DNA of 64,000 nt from Gelatoporia subvermispora B (taxonomy: Eukaryota > Basidiomycota > Agaricomycetes > Polyporales > Gelatoporiaceae): the NCBI GenBank assembly GCA_000320605.2, contig KB445791.1:1825854-1889853 (forward strand), given 5' to 3'. The translations under genes were made by a program, and so were the position numbers. The notes under the pieces were generated by a model, which saw only the letters and a list, made by a program, of their open reading frames with translations, was not told where the DNA came from and made no database searches. Positions 12,300 to 23,117 of the stretch are shown piece by piece (within the stretch, counting starts at the first letter, position 1; each line of letters starts with the position of its first letter).

Positions 12300-15200
12300 A
12301 TGACCAACAAGCGCGTTTACGCCTCTTGCCTGAATGACGACCTGCACAAAGCCATCGGTGCTTGGTTCTTGGGCCCCCAGGCCGAGAATTTCGAGTTATT
12401 GAAGAGTCTATTCTCTTATGCTGCTGATACCCAAGCTAGAGCTAGACATGACTACCATCCCGAGGATGGCGTGCGTACAAATACGCCGTTTGTGCACGAT
12501 GTTCTCAACCCGCTGACTTGACACTTAGGCATTCATCACAACTGAGATGCAGGGATCGGTCGTGTTCAAGGAGACGGTCGATAAGCTGAAGAACGAGTAC
12601 TGGAGTGTCGCCAAACTACTCAGCGACTACTCTATCCCATTCTGGTCCTCCCGTTATGCAGGCCACATGACGTTCGACACTAGCATGCCCGCTATATTGG
12701 GTTCGCTTGCGACTACGCTGTTTAACCCGAACAACGTCGCATTCGAGGCCAGTCCCATCACGACGCTTCTCGAGCTCGATGTAGGCCGCGATCTGTGTGA
12801 GATGCTGGGTTATCAAGACACCGACGATATCACGTCCTGGGGACATATTGCCTGCGATGGAACTGTCGCTAACCTCGAGTCTATCTGGTATGTGACTTAA
12901 TCATGTGGCATCTGTCCGAAATAACGATTTCGCCGTTGTTGACTTAATTCGAATTGCAGGGCTGGTGAGTGATTTCGAGGATTCACCGTTCGGATCGTAT
13001 TCTGACATTCCTCAAATTCCCAGCTCGGAACCTCAAGTATTACCCGCTTTCCCTCAGAGATGCCATGAAGCCAGGGAACGAGCTGAATTTCATCGCGAAC
13101 ACTTTCAAGGTGCATAAGTGCGCGGAACCAGATCGTCTCACTTTGCTTACAGACCTCGATGCATGGGAACTTCTCAACCTCCGCGTCCAAGACATCTTGG
13201 ACATCCCCGACCGTCTGTACAAAGAATACGGCATCACCGCACAGTATCTGGAAAACATCATGGAGCAGTATATCGTGCAGACTAGAGGTAAGCAAGCGGT
13301 CGAGGAGGAATGGGGCATCAAGAGCCCACAATACCTCATCTCGAACACGAAACACTACTCCTGGCCGAAGGGCGCGGGTAAGATCTGAATCGTGTCTTCC
13401 TTGCAAGTCGGCTCACTAGATACTCAACCACAGCCATCGCCGGCCTCGGTTCCGAGAACATGGTCGACGTTCCTGTTGATTTCAACGCTCGTGTGGACAT
13501 GAACAAGCTCCGCCAGGCGGTCGAGACGCGCATCGCGAACAAGGTCGCCATCTTCGCCGTGGTCGCCATCATCGGATCGACCGAGGAGGGCGCCGTTGAC
13601 CCGCTTGACGAGATTCTCGCGATGCGTCAAGACTTCCAGGCGCGCGGCGTCTCCTTCGTCGTACACGCCGACGCCGCTTGGGGCGGGTACTTTGCGTCCA
13701 TGATCCGCGACAAGCCTGTTACTCCGCCTGGACCAGGCCAGGGCCCGCTCCCTCTTCCTTCCCCTGGGCAAGGCGAGCAGGAGCCGGACAGGAACTTCGT
13801 GCCGACGGTGACGTTGCGCGACTCGACTGTGCGACAGTTCCATGCCCTGGCGATGACGGATTCTATCACGATCGACCCGCACAAGGCGGGGTATATTCCG
13901 TACCCCGCAGGAGGCCTGTGCTACCGCGATGGAAGGATGCGGTACTTGCTGACATGGACAGCACCCTATATCAGGCAGGCTGATGACGGCGAGAGTATCG
14001 GAATTTACGGTGTTGAGGGCAGGTAACTTTCCAACATTTCCGATAGACAGGGAATATTCCATTGATATGATCTGATAGCAAACCTGGTGCGCCCGCCGTC
14101 GGAACGTACTTGCATCACCGTGTCGTGGGTCTGCACAAGGAAGGCCATGGAGGTCTGCTCGGCGAAGTGTCGTTCACCTGCCGCAGGGTCAGCCATATGT
14201 TCGCTTGCTCACAATCAATGTTTTCTAAAACTCGAACATTTTTCAGATCTCAGCTCAGTGGGCCGCCATGGCGACCAATGCGGACACCTTCACCGTCGTG
14301 CCTTTCAACCCGCTCGCGCGCGAGTCGGAGGGTCCAGAAGCTGTCGATGAAGAGAAAGAATTCATCCGCAAACACATTCTCGGGCGTTCGAACGAGGAGA
14401 TCGTCCTGGATCCCAACCCGAAAGTCATGACCGAGCTGTGCTCCCTCGGCTCGGACCTGAATATTAACGCGTTCGCGTGTAACTTCAAGATCGGCGGCAA
14501 GCTCAACACGGATGTCGAGGAAGCGAACTACCTGAACAACCTCATCTTCCAGCGACTCTCGGTCACACTAGTGAATGAGAAGCCCGCCGACACGCCGATG
14601 TTCCTCTCGGCGACGACGTTCGCGCTGAAGGACTACGGGACCTGCGCGACCAACTACAAGAAACGGCTCGGTCTCGAGACGGAGTCTGGCCAGGATTTGT
14701 TTGTCCTTCGCAATGTCGTCATGTCGCCGTTCCAGACGGCTGGCGACTTCGTGCAGGAGCTTGCGAACATCTTCAGGCAGACTGTAGTGGAGGAGCTGGA
14801 CGTCAGTACAGAGATTACGATAACCCGAGTTATCGACTGACCCTTGCATCGCAGCACGTTGTTGCTCGCAACACCATCACGCCGCGCAAGCACTCATTCA
14901 TAATTCAGGGCACGGACAAGATGTACCTCGTCTACCGCCCGCAGTTCTACAACGCGAACGGCAGATCCCAGGTTATCCTCAGCGTCGATGTCGATGTCGA
15001 GTCTTTCGCAAGGTACAGGGGCGTCAAGGTGCAGAACCCTGACGAGACCTACGTGCTCAGCACCCAGGAAAACGTCGATATGAGTACCATCTGCCAAAAC
15101 GGAGCCTCCTTTGTAGCGACCATTGTCGGAAAGTAAGCGACCACCGACAAATCTAATTTTCGAAATTGAACACAGACGCTGAATCACAATATCGAATCAC

Positions 15201-15824
15201 AGGGAACTCGAATTGACGAACGTCAAGATCTCGAACGTCCGCGTCGTCAAGAACCGCTCCCTGAACTCCCGCTGGCGCGACGACAAGTACCCCGCCGACT
15301 TCACGCCGTTCTACCTGTACGGCACGCGCGCGGAGCAGCACGTCGCGCACATGCTGCTCAAGGCGCCGAACGCGCAGATGACCGCGGACGGCATCGAGCT
15401 CGCGCTCGACGGCGCACTGACAGAGGCGCAGCTCGCGCAGGGCGTCCTCCTGCGCGTCGCCTGGCCCGAGGCCGCCGCGCAGCCCGACGCAGCCAACCTG
15501 CAGCAGTACGACACGAGCCTGCGATTCTTCCGCGCGGGCGAGACGCTCAACGTCAGGGTGTACGCGGACCCCAACGCGGCGGACGCGCACGGCCCGCGCC
15601 TGGCCAGCGTGATGGACAGCGGAGAGACGCCGCTGGCGACCGGGACGATGAGGCTGAAGGACGGCGTGCGCGTCGAGTGGGACGGCCTGAACCAGCAGGA
15701 CTTTGTGGAGCGGGAGACGCACCGCACGACGGGCACTACGTCGCGCGCGATGCATCCCCGGACGAGGATGGAGTGGAGGAACTTGGTCGACAAGAGGCTT
15801 GGCCCGCGGGAGTTGCGCTTCTGA
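12300..15824 (+). CDS. PLP-dependent decarboxylase, fungal non-canonical aromatic amino acid decarboxylase type
   Basis: The enzyme is predicted to decarboxylate an aromatic L-amino acid (tyrosine, phenylalanine or tryptophan class) to its amine. Nine exons (12300-12470, 12529-12887, 12960-12964, 13024-13377, 13434-14022, 14079-14187, 14247-14801, 14855-15132, 15203-15824) give 1013 residues. Group II decarboxylase landmarks are present: GTVANLESIWAARNLKYYPL for the phosphate/quinonoid region, Asp376 in HADAAWGG contacting the P of PLP's ring nitrogen, and the Schiff-base Lys447 in DPHKAGYIPYPAG. Animal and plant enzymes of this family stop near 480-500 residues. Here residues from about 715 form an extra region rich in beta-like, acidic segments (VILSVDVDVESF; NGASFVATIVG) with no known catalytic motif. 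This architecture matches the calcium-responsive non-canonical decarboxylase reported from Psilocybe; that comparison is from memory. No modifying enzymes sit next to it, so it looks stand-alone. Confidence 0.9.
12960..12964 (+). other. 5-base microexon of the decarboxylase gene
   Basis: Splicing ..TG|GGCTG|CT.. restores the family-conserved IWAARNLKYYPL. Flanking introns 12888-12959 and 12965-13023 both have GT..AG ends. Without these five bases the frame is lost. Confidence 0.85.
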
Positions 15825-15904
15825 GCGAGGGAAGTTCGACAGTGTAGCCGACGTTTTGTGGTATGCTTGTCCCAGCTTGCGCCGTGTACGATTAGCTGTA
15901 TTTT

Positions 15905-16240
15905 CCGAGATAGCGGCGAAACAAGTCAGTTCGTGGTTGACGTGTGAATTCTGTTGTAGCGACATTTTCGATGCATGCGCCTCGTTAGTCGCGGGAACCC
16001 AGTTAGCTCTGAATGGCATGACCATTCAGATATCCATGATCGATGTTCCACGTTCAGCTCGCTCAACATTCAGAAACAACAATCCCTCCCGGGCTGCACC
16101 TGGGGGGCTGCAGTAGGACCTCAGCGCCCCTTGAGAAGATATAACAAACCGATACAACCTAATCTGACGATCAGCACCCACTCGGATAGCTAGGAAACGT
16201 TTGAGAGGATTGGGTTCAGCCAGTCTTTCATCACAGGGTC
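15905..16240 (+). repeat. Diverged tandem duplication, unit 1
   Basis: This begins within 100 bases of the decarboxylase stop. It shares ordered blocks with 16560-16815: GCCGTGT.., AGTTC.TG.TTGACGT.TG.ATTC, GACAT.TTCGATGCA.GCGCC, CATGA.CATTCA and, at its end, the exact 21 bases 16203-16223. Confidence 0.6.
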
Positions 16241-16559
16241 ATTTCTACGTTTTGGAGTGGCGGAGCATTTCAATAGTAGTGATATACGACTATATGGGCA
16301 ATGCGTCATGAGTCTTTGTCTCAACGAGATGAGGTGCGCAGAGCAAGACCGTGAAGTACGGCGAGGGAAGGTAGGGCTGCCATCTGGACTGTGGCGTGGC
16401 GGGCTGGGTCGTCTCAACCGTCTTCCCAATGTTCCTCTATCCGAGATGGTGAGCCCGCTGAGGGCATCGCGATAGGCCTCTTCATCAGGGCCGGTGACTG
16501 GCGGGTCTCCAGGGTGATGAACGCATGGCTTGTGGCTTGCTTAGCCGTCTCTGCCGTGT

Positions 16560-16815
16560 GCTATTAACGTGTCCTACCGATAGTGGTGAACCCATCCAGT
16601 TCATACTTGACGTATGCATTCCACTGAGGTGACATCTTCGATGCACGCGCCATCACTTGTGGGGGCCTAGCTCGTTCTATATGACATGATCATTCACAAT
16701 CGGCGTCGCACCTTCATTCGCTCATTAGACATAGACAGCTCACTCTGACAGCCCGATTCCACTCGGAACGCGACAGAGCGTCCGAGAGGATTGGGTTCAG
16801 CCAGCCATGTGTCCC
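16560..16815 (+). repeat. Diverged tandem duplication, unit 2
   Basis: Second copy in the same orientation, about 0.58-0.65 kb downstream of unit 1. It ends with the same 21-base block (16784-16804, starting GAGAGGATTGGG). The middle of unit 1 (16090-16190) is missing or unrecognisable here. Confidence 0.6.
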
Positions 16816-17884
16816 AGGCGAAACAAGAGAGCGATCTTACTATTGCACACGCACGCGGTGGCACGAGCCCTGCACGATCTCCCAGGAACCGTGAGGTCTG
16901 CGGCGAGAGCTTGGCGATCAGTCCCGCGCTTCCCAGCAAGAAGGCGGAGGCTCGCTCGGCGCCGAGCCCGCCGTCGATGCACCGCGTAGGAACGACCTGC
17001 GTCGGTTTTCGGACGGCATCAGCTGCCGTTGCTGCAGCCTCGAGGCTCCCTCCGCCCGGCGCTGTGCGTCGCGCCGGGGGGCCTGGTGGGCCATCGAGGG
17101 ATACCGGCGCCGAGCTCGAGGAGGGGTGGACCGCCAGACGAAGGCGTCTGGAGCAGGCACGCCGGGGCGAGGGTGTGCAAGGAGATTCTGGGCCCGCACC
17201 GAAATCCGTGCGCGCATAGATAAGTGTCGATGGGACGACGTGTCGGTGCGGGGTGCACCGTGTTCCCAAGGGCGTTAGTGCGCTCTTGCGCTCGGTGCGC
17301 GCGGGTGCAGTACAGTGGTCCGGGATCAGCGGGCGGGCGGCGCGAGAGACATGATTGCGTGAATGTTAGTGCTTGGCTGGGCGGCTCGTGTCTGTTCGCA
17401 GCACGGACGTCAGCCCGTCCGGAGCGCGGAGGGTGCTGGGCTGGTGAGCTGAGCAGCACTCTCCCGCACCGTTGGGCGCGCGTGCGCAGACGCATCTCGA
17501 TTGGCATGCCATGTGTGTGGGCCCGAGGATGCGAGAATATTCGTTATTCGTCTGCGCAGCCTGTGTACGGCGTGGTGCCACTAGTGCGCACGGTCCCCTC
17601 GCGCGCAGCCTGGTGGGATGCGCGATGCGCGATTGAGTTGATTATCCCAGGACATTGACGCGAGGACGGAGAGAGTGGTGAGGCTCGCGAAGAGAGAATT
17701 CGAAGGTGGGTGAACTGGGCTGGGCTGCGCGGAGAGAGCGTGTGCGCCTCGGGGCGGCAGGCGGGCGGCAGGCTGAGTTGGTGGCAGCAACTGGCAGGAC
17801 CATACCGTGACCGCTGCCGGGGAGACTCCTGACTCGGGATCCGACTGCATTCTTCCGTCTTATCACGCTTCACACGACGCCCGC

Positions 17885-17891
17885 TATATAA
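17885..17891 (+). promoter_or_regulatory. TATA box of the Yippee-like gene
   Basis: TATATAA lies 164 bases before the ATG at 18055 and is followed by a C-rich leader. Confidence 0.5.
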
Positions 17892-18054
17892 CACTCCCCC
17901 GCCACGCCCTGCTCCTGCCCACCCCCCTCGACGCTGCACCACCCGACCCCCGCACGCACGCTGACCCGCCTCCTTGTGCTGAGCCCCGACTGACCGCCGT
18001 TCGTACTACCTGCCTCGTCCGATTCTGACCGCACCAGCTAGTAGCTGAGCCAAC

Positions 18055-18593
18055 ATGGGCATGAGCTACCGCCGCTACCTCCACGGCGCGCGCATCTACG
18101 GGTGCTCCAAGTGCCGCACGCACCTCGCCACCATCCATTCCATGATCTCTCGGGTACGTCCCACGTCCCGCGCCCCGCTGCCGCCACGCACGGACGGGCT
18201 GAACGCGGCTGCTCACCGCCTGCACAGGCATTCAACGGCCAGCACGGCCGGGCGTACCTCTTCGACGGAGTGTGAGTCCTCGCGCCGCTCGCTCGCACGC
18301 CCCCCGCACTGACTGACCCGCCCGGCCTCGCCCCCTCCGTCCGCGTGCGGCGCAGTGTGAACGTGATCGAGGGCGAGCCGAACGACAGGCAGATGACGAC
18401 CGGGAACCACACCGTCCGGGACATCTACTGCTGCAAGTGCGGCACCACGCTCGGCTGGAAATACGTGCGTCCCCCTTCTTTGTGTTCTCGCAGCGGCGCT
18501 CACGGCGCGCAGGACCACGCATACGAGGAGTCGCAGAAGTACAAAGAGGGCAAGTACATCCTCGAGCGCAACCTCCTCACAGACGTCCAGTGA
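18055..18593 (+). CDS. Yippee-like zinc-binding protein
   Basis: This is a small, highly conserved eukaryotic zinc protein (Yippee/Mis18 fold); human YPEL5-type proteins are linked to the CTLH/GID ubiquitin ligase. The role here is inferred only from the family. Exons 18055-18153, 18228-18271, 18356-18464 and 18513-18593 give 110 residues. The two zinc half-sites are C17-x2-C20 ([10 protein letters not shown]) and C73-x2-C76 ([13 protein letters not shown]). Between them is the family signature [20 protein letters not shown], and the end is [13 protein letters not shown]. Length and motif order are complete. The introns are very short (38-84 bases) and GC-rich. Confidence 0.95.
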
Positions 18594-21500
18594 GCACGCG
18601 GGGCGCACATGCCCAGCCCCGCACCCGGTCCCCGTCTTGGTAGTGTGCCCACGCGGCCGTCATCCACGCATCGGTCCTCGGTCCCACCCCGCCTTTGCTG
18701 CCCTCGTACATCGTACACCGTATATCCCAGTCCCCGCGCCCGCGGAACTGCGAGTGTTCCCCCCGGGCGCGGTGCGCCTGCGCTGTAGGAACATCGAACA
18801 TCGGCGCGCGAGGAGTGCCCGCACGCGCGGTCCCCACGCCCACGGAGCCGCCGTGCTCTCCGCCTGCATCGGCCGCGCATAATAGGCTCCAGGCTGCCGC
18901 CAACTCATTCCCACCCTCTGCCGACGCCCTCGCAGAGGCCCCTCGACCATTCCCCCCTCCGTGTTTATTCCGCCCCTAGAGTTGCCCCGTCCACTTCTGC
19001 GGGACGTGCTGGACTTGCCGCAATACCTCTTACCACGTAGTCGATCCGCTTCGTGCACATATATAGCGCATGTATGTATGTACGCCTTTGGTACGCTTTG
19101 CCCAATCCATTTATTCCGAAGCCAGCTGTCACGGGTCGTACCCGGGAGGAGTCGGGAGGGGGGAGCTGTTCACGCGCAGCCCGCAGGTGGGCGATCAAGG
19201 TATGAATGTATTAGGATGAAATGGCAGTACATAGGGCTCCTGAAATACGGCCAAAGGTAGGCCGAAAGTCAAGTTCGGACAGGAAAAGCCCGCTAGGGTT
19301 CATAGGATGGCCGGGAGTCTGGACACTGGACAGAGGGCTCGATACTAGTAATATGACAGCTCCAGTGTGACACCGCGACCCAACAACTCGGTGGAAGTCG
19401 TAACAAGTGGTAGCTCGCAGCCTACCTAATCCGATGATGTTGTGTGGATTGGCAGAAGGGCGTTGGTGTTTTCAGCCTAGCAAGGCTCCAGAAACAGGTA
19501 CCATGAGACGGCACCCGAATCTTTTCCCTGGACCTCTCAGTGCCCTCCCATAGACCTCCGTTTTGTAACGTGAAGACCACCAAGACATGTTGATACAATG
19601 GGGGTCCATGTCGCGATCAATCGCTATGGTTGACGAACTTTCAACACCCAAGATATGTCAAAGGACAGCCGGAAGTCCGGCCACGTTATAGAGGTGATGA
19701 CACAGGTGAGCATCGATAAATACCGCGATGACGAGGGGGAGTACTGGGATAATGCAGCACAACGTCATTCCCGCTGCATCTGCAGTGGGTCTTTGCTGTG
19801 ATCGGCCTCACACGTTTCCCGCAAGATCTGCAAGATTGGTATTTGTCTCGATTTGTACGTCTGTCCACCAATCAGGTCGCATTACATGTGCCGTTCAGTC
19901 CTCCTCTACATGCCCGGTGCGGAGCTTCGTTGTCGATGGCCACTCTCACATCGGCACCACCGCCAGCACGCCCAGTTTGAACCATCCTGCTTGGCACTAA
20001 TGACCACACCCGACTGAGTTCGTCGTCCACATTGGTCTGAATGTCGGCAACAAGTGCTGGGGTATGCCCTTCTCTACCTCAGGCTCCCCTTCCCCATTGA
20101 GTGTTGCGACAAAACATCCTGCGTCGTCAAAGAAGCAAGGGCTATACAGACACAGGAAATGCTATGCCAGACATCCGTTCGTGTGCTTCGAGACGTGTCT
20201 TATGTTCCGATAGATGTAGTTCGTGGGCGACGCCGCTTGCAGTCAGCCACTGTATTTCATCGCCGTTGCCTTGTCCCATTGCCACGCCTACCCCTTGTAA
20301 TGTCAATGGCACATTCGATGTGATGTCCTGCAATGCCCATGTAATGATGTCTAATCAACCGTGTCGGGTGTACACTTGCGAGTCGCATGCTGCTTCATCG
20401 CTTTACCTACCCGTATTGTGGTGGGAGGTCGAGGCTGCAATAGCAACCATGGTGATGATGCAGCGGGTCCTGCCCGAGGCTTCGGGCGTTCAGTTATAAA
20501 TTACCCGAACATGTTGAAGACGATCCGACTCCTGCTGCAAAGTGCGCATTCCACCGCCCAACCGCAACATAACAGCGAAACGCGTTCTAGACGGTCCCGT
20601 GATATGGGCGCCTACCGGCCGAAAAGGGCCGTCATCCGGAGATTTTTAGACACAAACTGTCCGGACACGAAATGGCTAATAAATGAAAAGGGGTGAATTC
20701 GGCCGACATCTGGGTCTCATTACATGGAGAGGAACAGTCATACGCGATTTGGGCCGACGGGTCAGTGAGCGCGAGTGCGAGCGCGCTGGCAACCGGACCG
20801 TGTGCATGTGTGGGGATCAGACGTGTCGCAGTGTGTGTGCGGAGAAGAGGCTCGAAGCGCGTGCAGGATTGATGTCGGGGGAGGAGCGGCTGGCTATCGC
20901 GGCCCCAGGGGAACGAGGAAATGGCGTGCGGAGGATTGCTCGCGGCCGAGGGGCTGACGAGTGGCGCGGCGGAGGCGAGCGCGCAGTGGGCGGCGGCGGA
21001 CAAGGACACACTCGCGCGCGGGAGACGAATACGGCAGTGAAACGCAGAGGAGAGGCCGAGGTTGAACTGGGGGGCGCTGGGGGGCGCCGCATTGGGAAGC
21101 TGTCGCGCTGCGTTGCATTGTATGCAGCGTTTGACAGGTTCCATAGAAAGGTTCTGCAGAAGAAGCAGGCCTGTTGCAGCGGCTGCAATGTGTGCGTGTG
21201 CGGACAGATGGAGAGGGTGGACGCCGGGACGTGGGCGGCGCAGGCCCATCGGGGGCTCGCAGGCCCATCGGAGAGCTCGCGGGGTCGCACTCATCAATCA
21301 TGACCAATCCACGATGACGGCGGCGTGTCGCTTGCCAGGTGCTGGGGCCTGGCGCGCAGCATCATCATCATCGTCGTGGCCGATAGCGGGAGGATAGGAG
21401 CGCACGTCGTTGGGGGGAGCAGGAATGGAGAGCGAGAGGGGCGATGGCCATCGCGACGTGGGCGGGTGCTGTGCAAGGAGTGCAAGGGAGTGCGATGGAA

Positions 21501-21801
21501 TGCAAGGGCAGGCAGTGCGGGGGACGGTCAGGGATCGGCTTTAGTTGCCGAAGTCCCGTCAGCAAAAAGGAAGCAGCCAAATAGAGAGGCGGCCAATCCG
21601 TTGGGGATTTGACGTCGATAGTGACCCTCTCCTCCTCCACTTAAATATTTCCCCAATCCCTCCCGGCTAGGCTGGTCCTGCCGTCCGACGCTCCTTCCTG
21701 TTCGACGACTGACTCTTCTCCACGACCCTCGACGATCCCCCGCTCTGCAATCCATCCTGGCGCAGTCACCAAAACCCAGCTCCTCGTAACGACCTCTAAG
21801 C
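18594..21801. other. 3.2-kb gene-poor region
   Basis: This is the largest gap in the window. 18600-19100 and 20680-21560 are GC-rich with long open frames on both strands that mirror each other, a sign of base composition rather than coding. 19300-20600 has mixed composition with stops in all frames every 100-400 bases. No tRNA, transposon domain or terminal repeat was seen. A short tandem repeat (21239-21277) is listed. The right end should carry the promoter of the small gene at 21802. Confidence 0.5.
21239..21277 (+). repeat. Short GC-rich tandem repeat
   Basis: Two adjacent copies of about 20 bases share CGCAGGCCCATCGG. Confidence 0.7.
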
Positions 21802-22171
21802 ATGGGTGAGTACTCCTGACCCCAACCCAACCTCCTGACCAGCCCCGCTCATACCCCGCCCAGCCATCATGACAATGTCCGCAGGCCCCTCCGCGCTCAG
21901 CCCTGCCGCCGCGAGACCCTACGTCTCGTCGCCCCTGGCCTCCAACAGCTGCGCCCGCCCTGCACACGCCCGCACCTCGTCATGCGCGCCATCCTTCCCC
22001 GTCTCCCGGCCGTTACGCCCCTTTCCTTCCATCGCCAACGTATCCGGTCTGCCCCAGCGAGCTGGCTCTGCTGCAGGGAAAAAGCCCGTCAAAATCATCG
22101 AGCCCCCTGCTGGCTTCAAGGGCGCCTTCACCCTGAACCTCACCCAGGCAGAGCTGAGCAGGCAGGACTAA
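21802..22171 (+). CDS. Small unknown protein, 103 residues
   Basis: A four-base first exon (ATGG, 21802-21805) splices over a 58-base GTGAGT..CAG intron to 21864-22171, giving MAIMTMSAGPSALSP and so on. I do not recognise the family. The first 70 residues are Ala/Ser/Pro-rich with two Cys and could be an organelle-targeting or disordered segment. The end KPVKIIEPPAGFKGAFTLNL followed by TQAELSRQD looks like a conserved, structured tail. The intron splits the start region in frame, and a T/C-rich leader precedes the ATG. An ATG within exon 2 (21869) would give a 100-residue alternative. Confidence 0.5.
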
Positions 22172-23117
22172 TTATTCTCGGAAGGAGAGGTTCGTGCCCC
22201 TCGCTTGTTCCTGGCCATCCCTGGACTCATCCTGTCCCGTACGACAGCTGTATTGCAGAGTGTGAAACATACCCGGGCAACCGTCCCAAACGATAACACC
22301 GCCAAGCCTATTATTCGCGCTCCCGGCACCGATCGTTGTAGAACTAGATTTCCGTTGAGGCTCAAATAGTTGGGTTTTCATTGTGCCAACATTACAACAC
22401 CCGTACCAACAAACTTCCGCACACCCGTTCCAGCCTTTCCCTCTCGCTCCCCTTCAGCTTTCGAGTCATCTTCATTCTACCCATAGACGGTTCCCCCTAT
22501 GTTTTTCACACAGAATGAATAAGTTTGACCGTTGCCTGACGCTATCACTCTGCCGATCCTCCCATGCTCTGCAAATGATTGCAATGATGCTTGCGTGCTA
22601 CCCTGCGCTAACCCTACGAGTCGTGTGCGCGACAAGCCAACAGACGCGTCGTGCGGAGCGTCGCGCTCAGCATTCTCTTTTCTGCACGCTCCTACGTCGT
22701 CGCTGAGCAGCTTGACGCGCTCCACACAAAGCTATGCAGCTAACGACGCGTCGGTCAACGTCGAGCGCATCACAAACGCGGTCCATGGTGCATCAGCTGT
22801 GCAAGGGGCCGTCTCCTCGACAGCGTGATGCGCCGGCGCAGGGACGCGTCTCAGAGAGTATATGGGCGCCTGAACGCCCGAAATTGGCAGCCGCTAATTT
22901 GCCAGGCTGGCCACGTGGGCGGCATCGAGATTGGCGATCGAGTCACGGGCAGGCAGGGTGGCTGCTCCTCTGAACAATTTCCGGCCGCTGGCTTTGGCTT
23001 TGGCTTTCTGCTGCGACCCGGTGTCTTGTGCTACCTCCTCGGACTCTGCGGCTGAGTGCCTTGCGCCGCGACCCTGCACGCACCCCGAACTCTCGCTGGG
23101 GACCGCCCGCAGACTGC
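22172..23117. other. Intergenic region upstream of aconitase
   Basis: No gene is supported. A perfect triple GGCTTT repeat is at 22990-23007, and a CCAAT-like ATTGGC is near 22884. It contains the aconitase promoter. Confidence 0.5.

Larger units (their letters stand above)
15825..18054. other. Intergenic region with decayed duplication and GC-rich block
   Basis: The first kilobase holds two diverged copies of a roughly 250-350 base segment (listed as repeats). 16800-17800 is GC-rich with long open frames on both strands, none of which shows a family motif, biased codon use or plausible introns, so I do not call genes. The Yippee-gene promoter is at the right end. Confidence 0.55.

Noticed and set aside
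16694..17507. Several overlapping open frames of 100-190 codons
   Set aside because: All six frames are open for long stretches because of GC content; there is no motif and no biased third position that I can see.
19383..19400. GGAAGTCGTAACAAG resembles the 3' end of 18S rRNA
   Set aside because: Only about 15 bases match and the flanks bear no resemblance to rRNA or ITS, so it is chance or a trivial fragment.
20040..20500. Cys-containing open frame suggesting a hydrophobin
   Set aside because: The frame has no ATG, the cysteine spacing does not fit the eight-Cys hydrophobin pattern, and no signal peptide is present.
20683..21303. Open frames of over 200 codons on both strands
   Set aside because: They mirror each other in a GC-rich block, lack domains or splice logic, and look compositional.
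12300..22171. Secondary-metabolite cluster around the decarboxylase
   Set aside because: Neighbours are ULP1, a tRNA, a Yippee protein and a small unknown protein; there is no tailoring enzyme, transporter or regulator close by.
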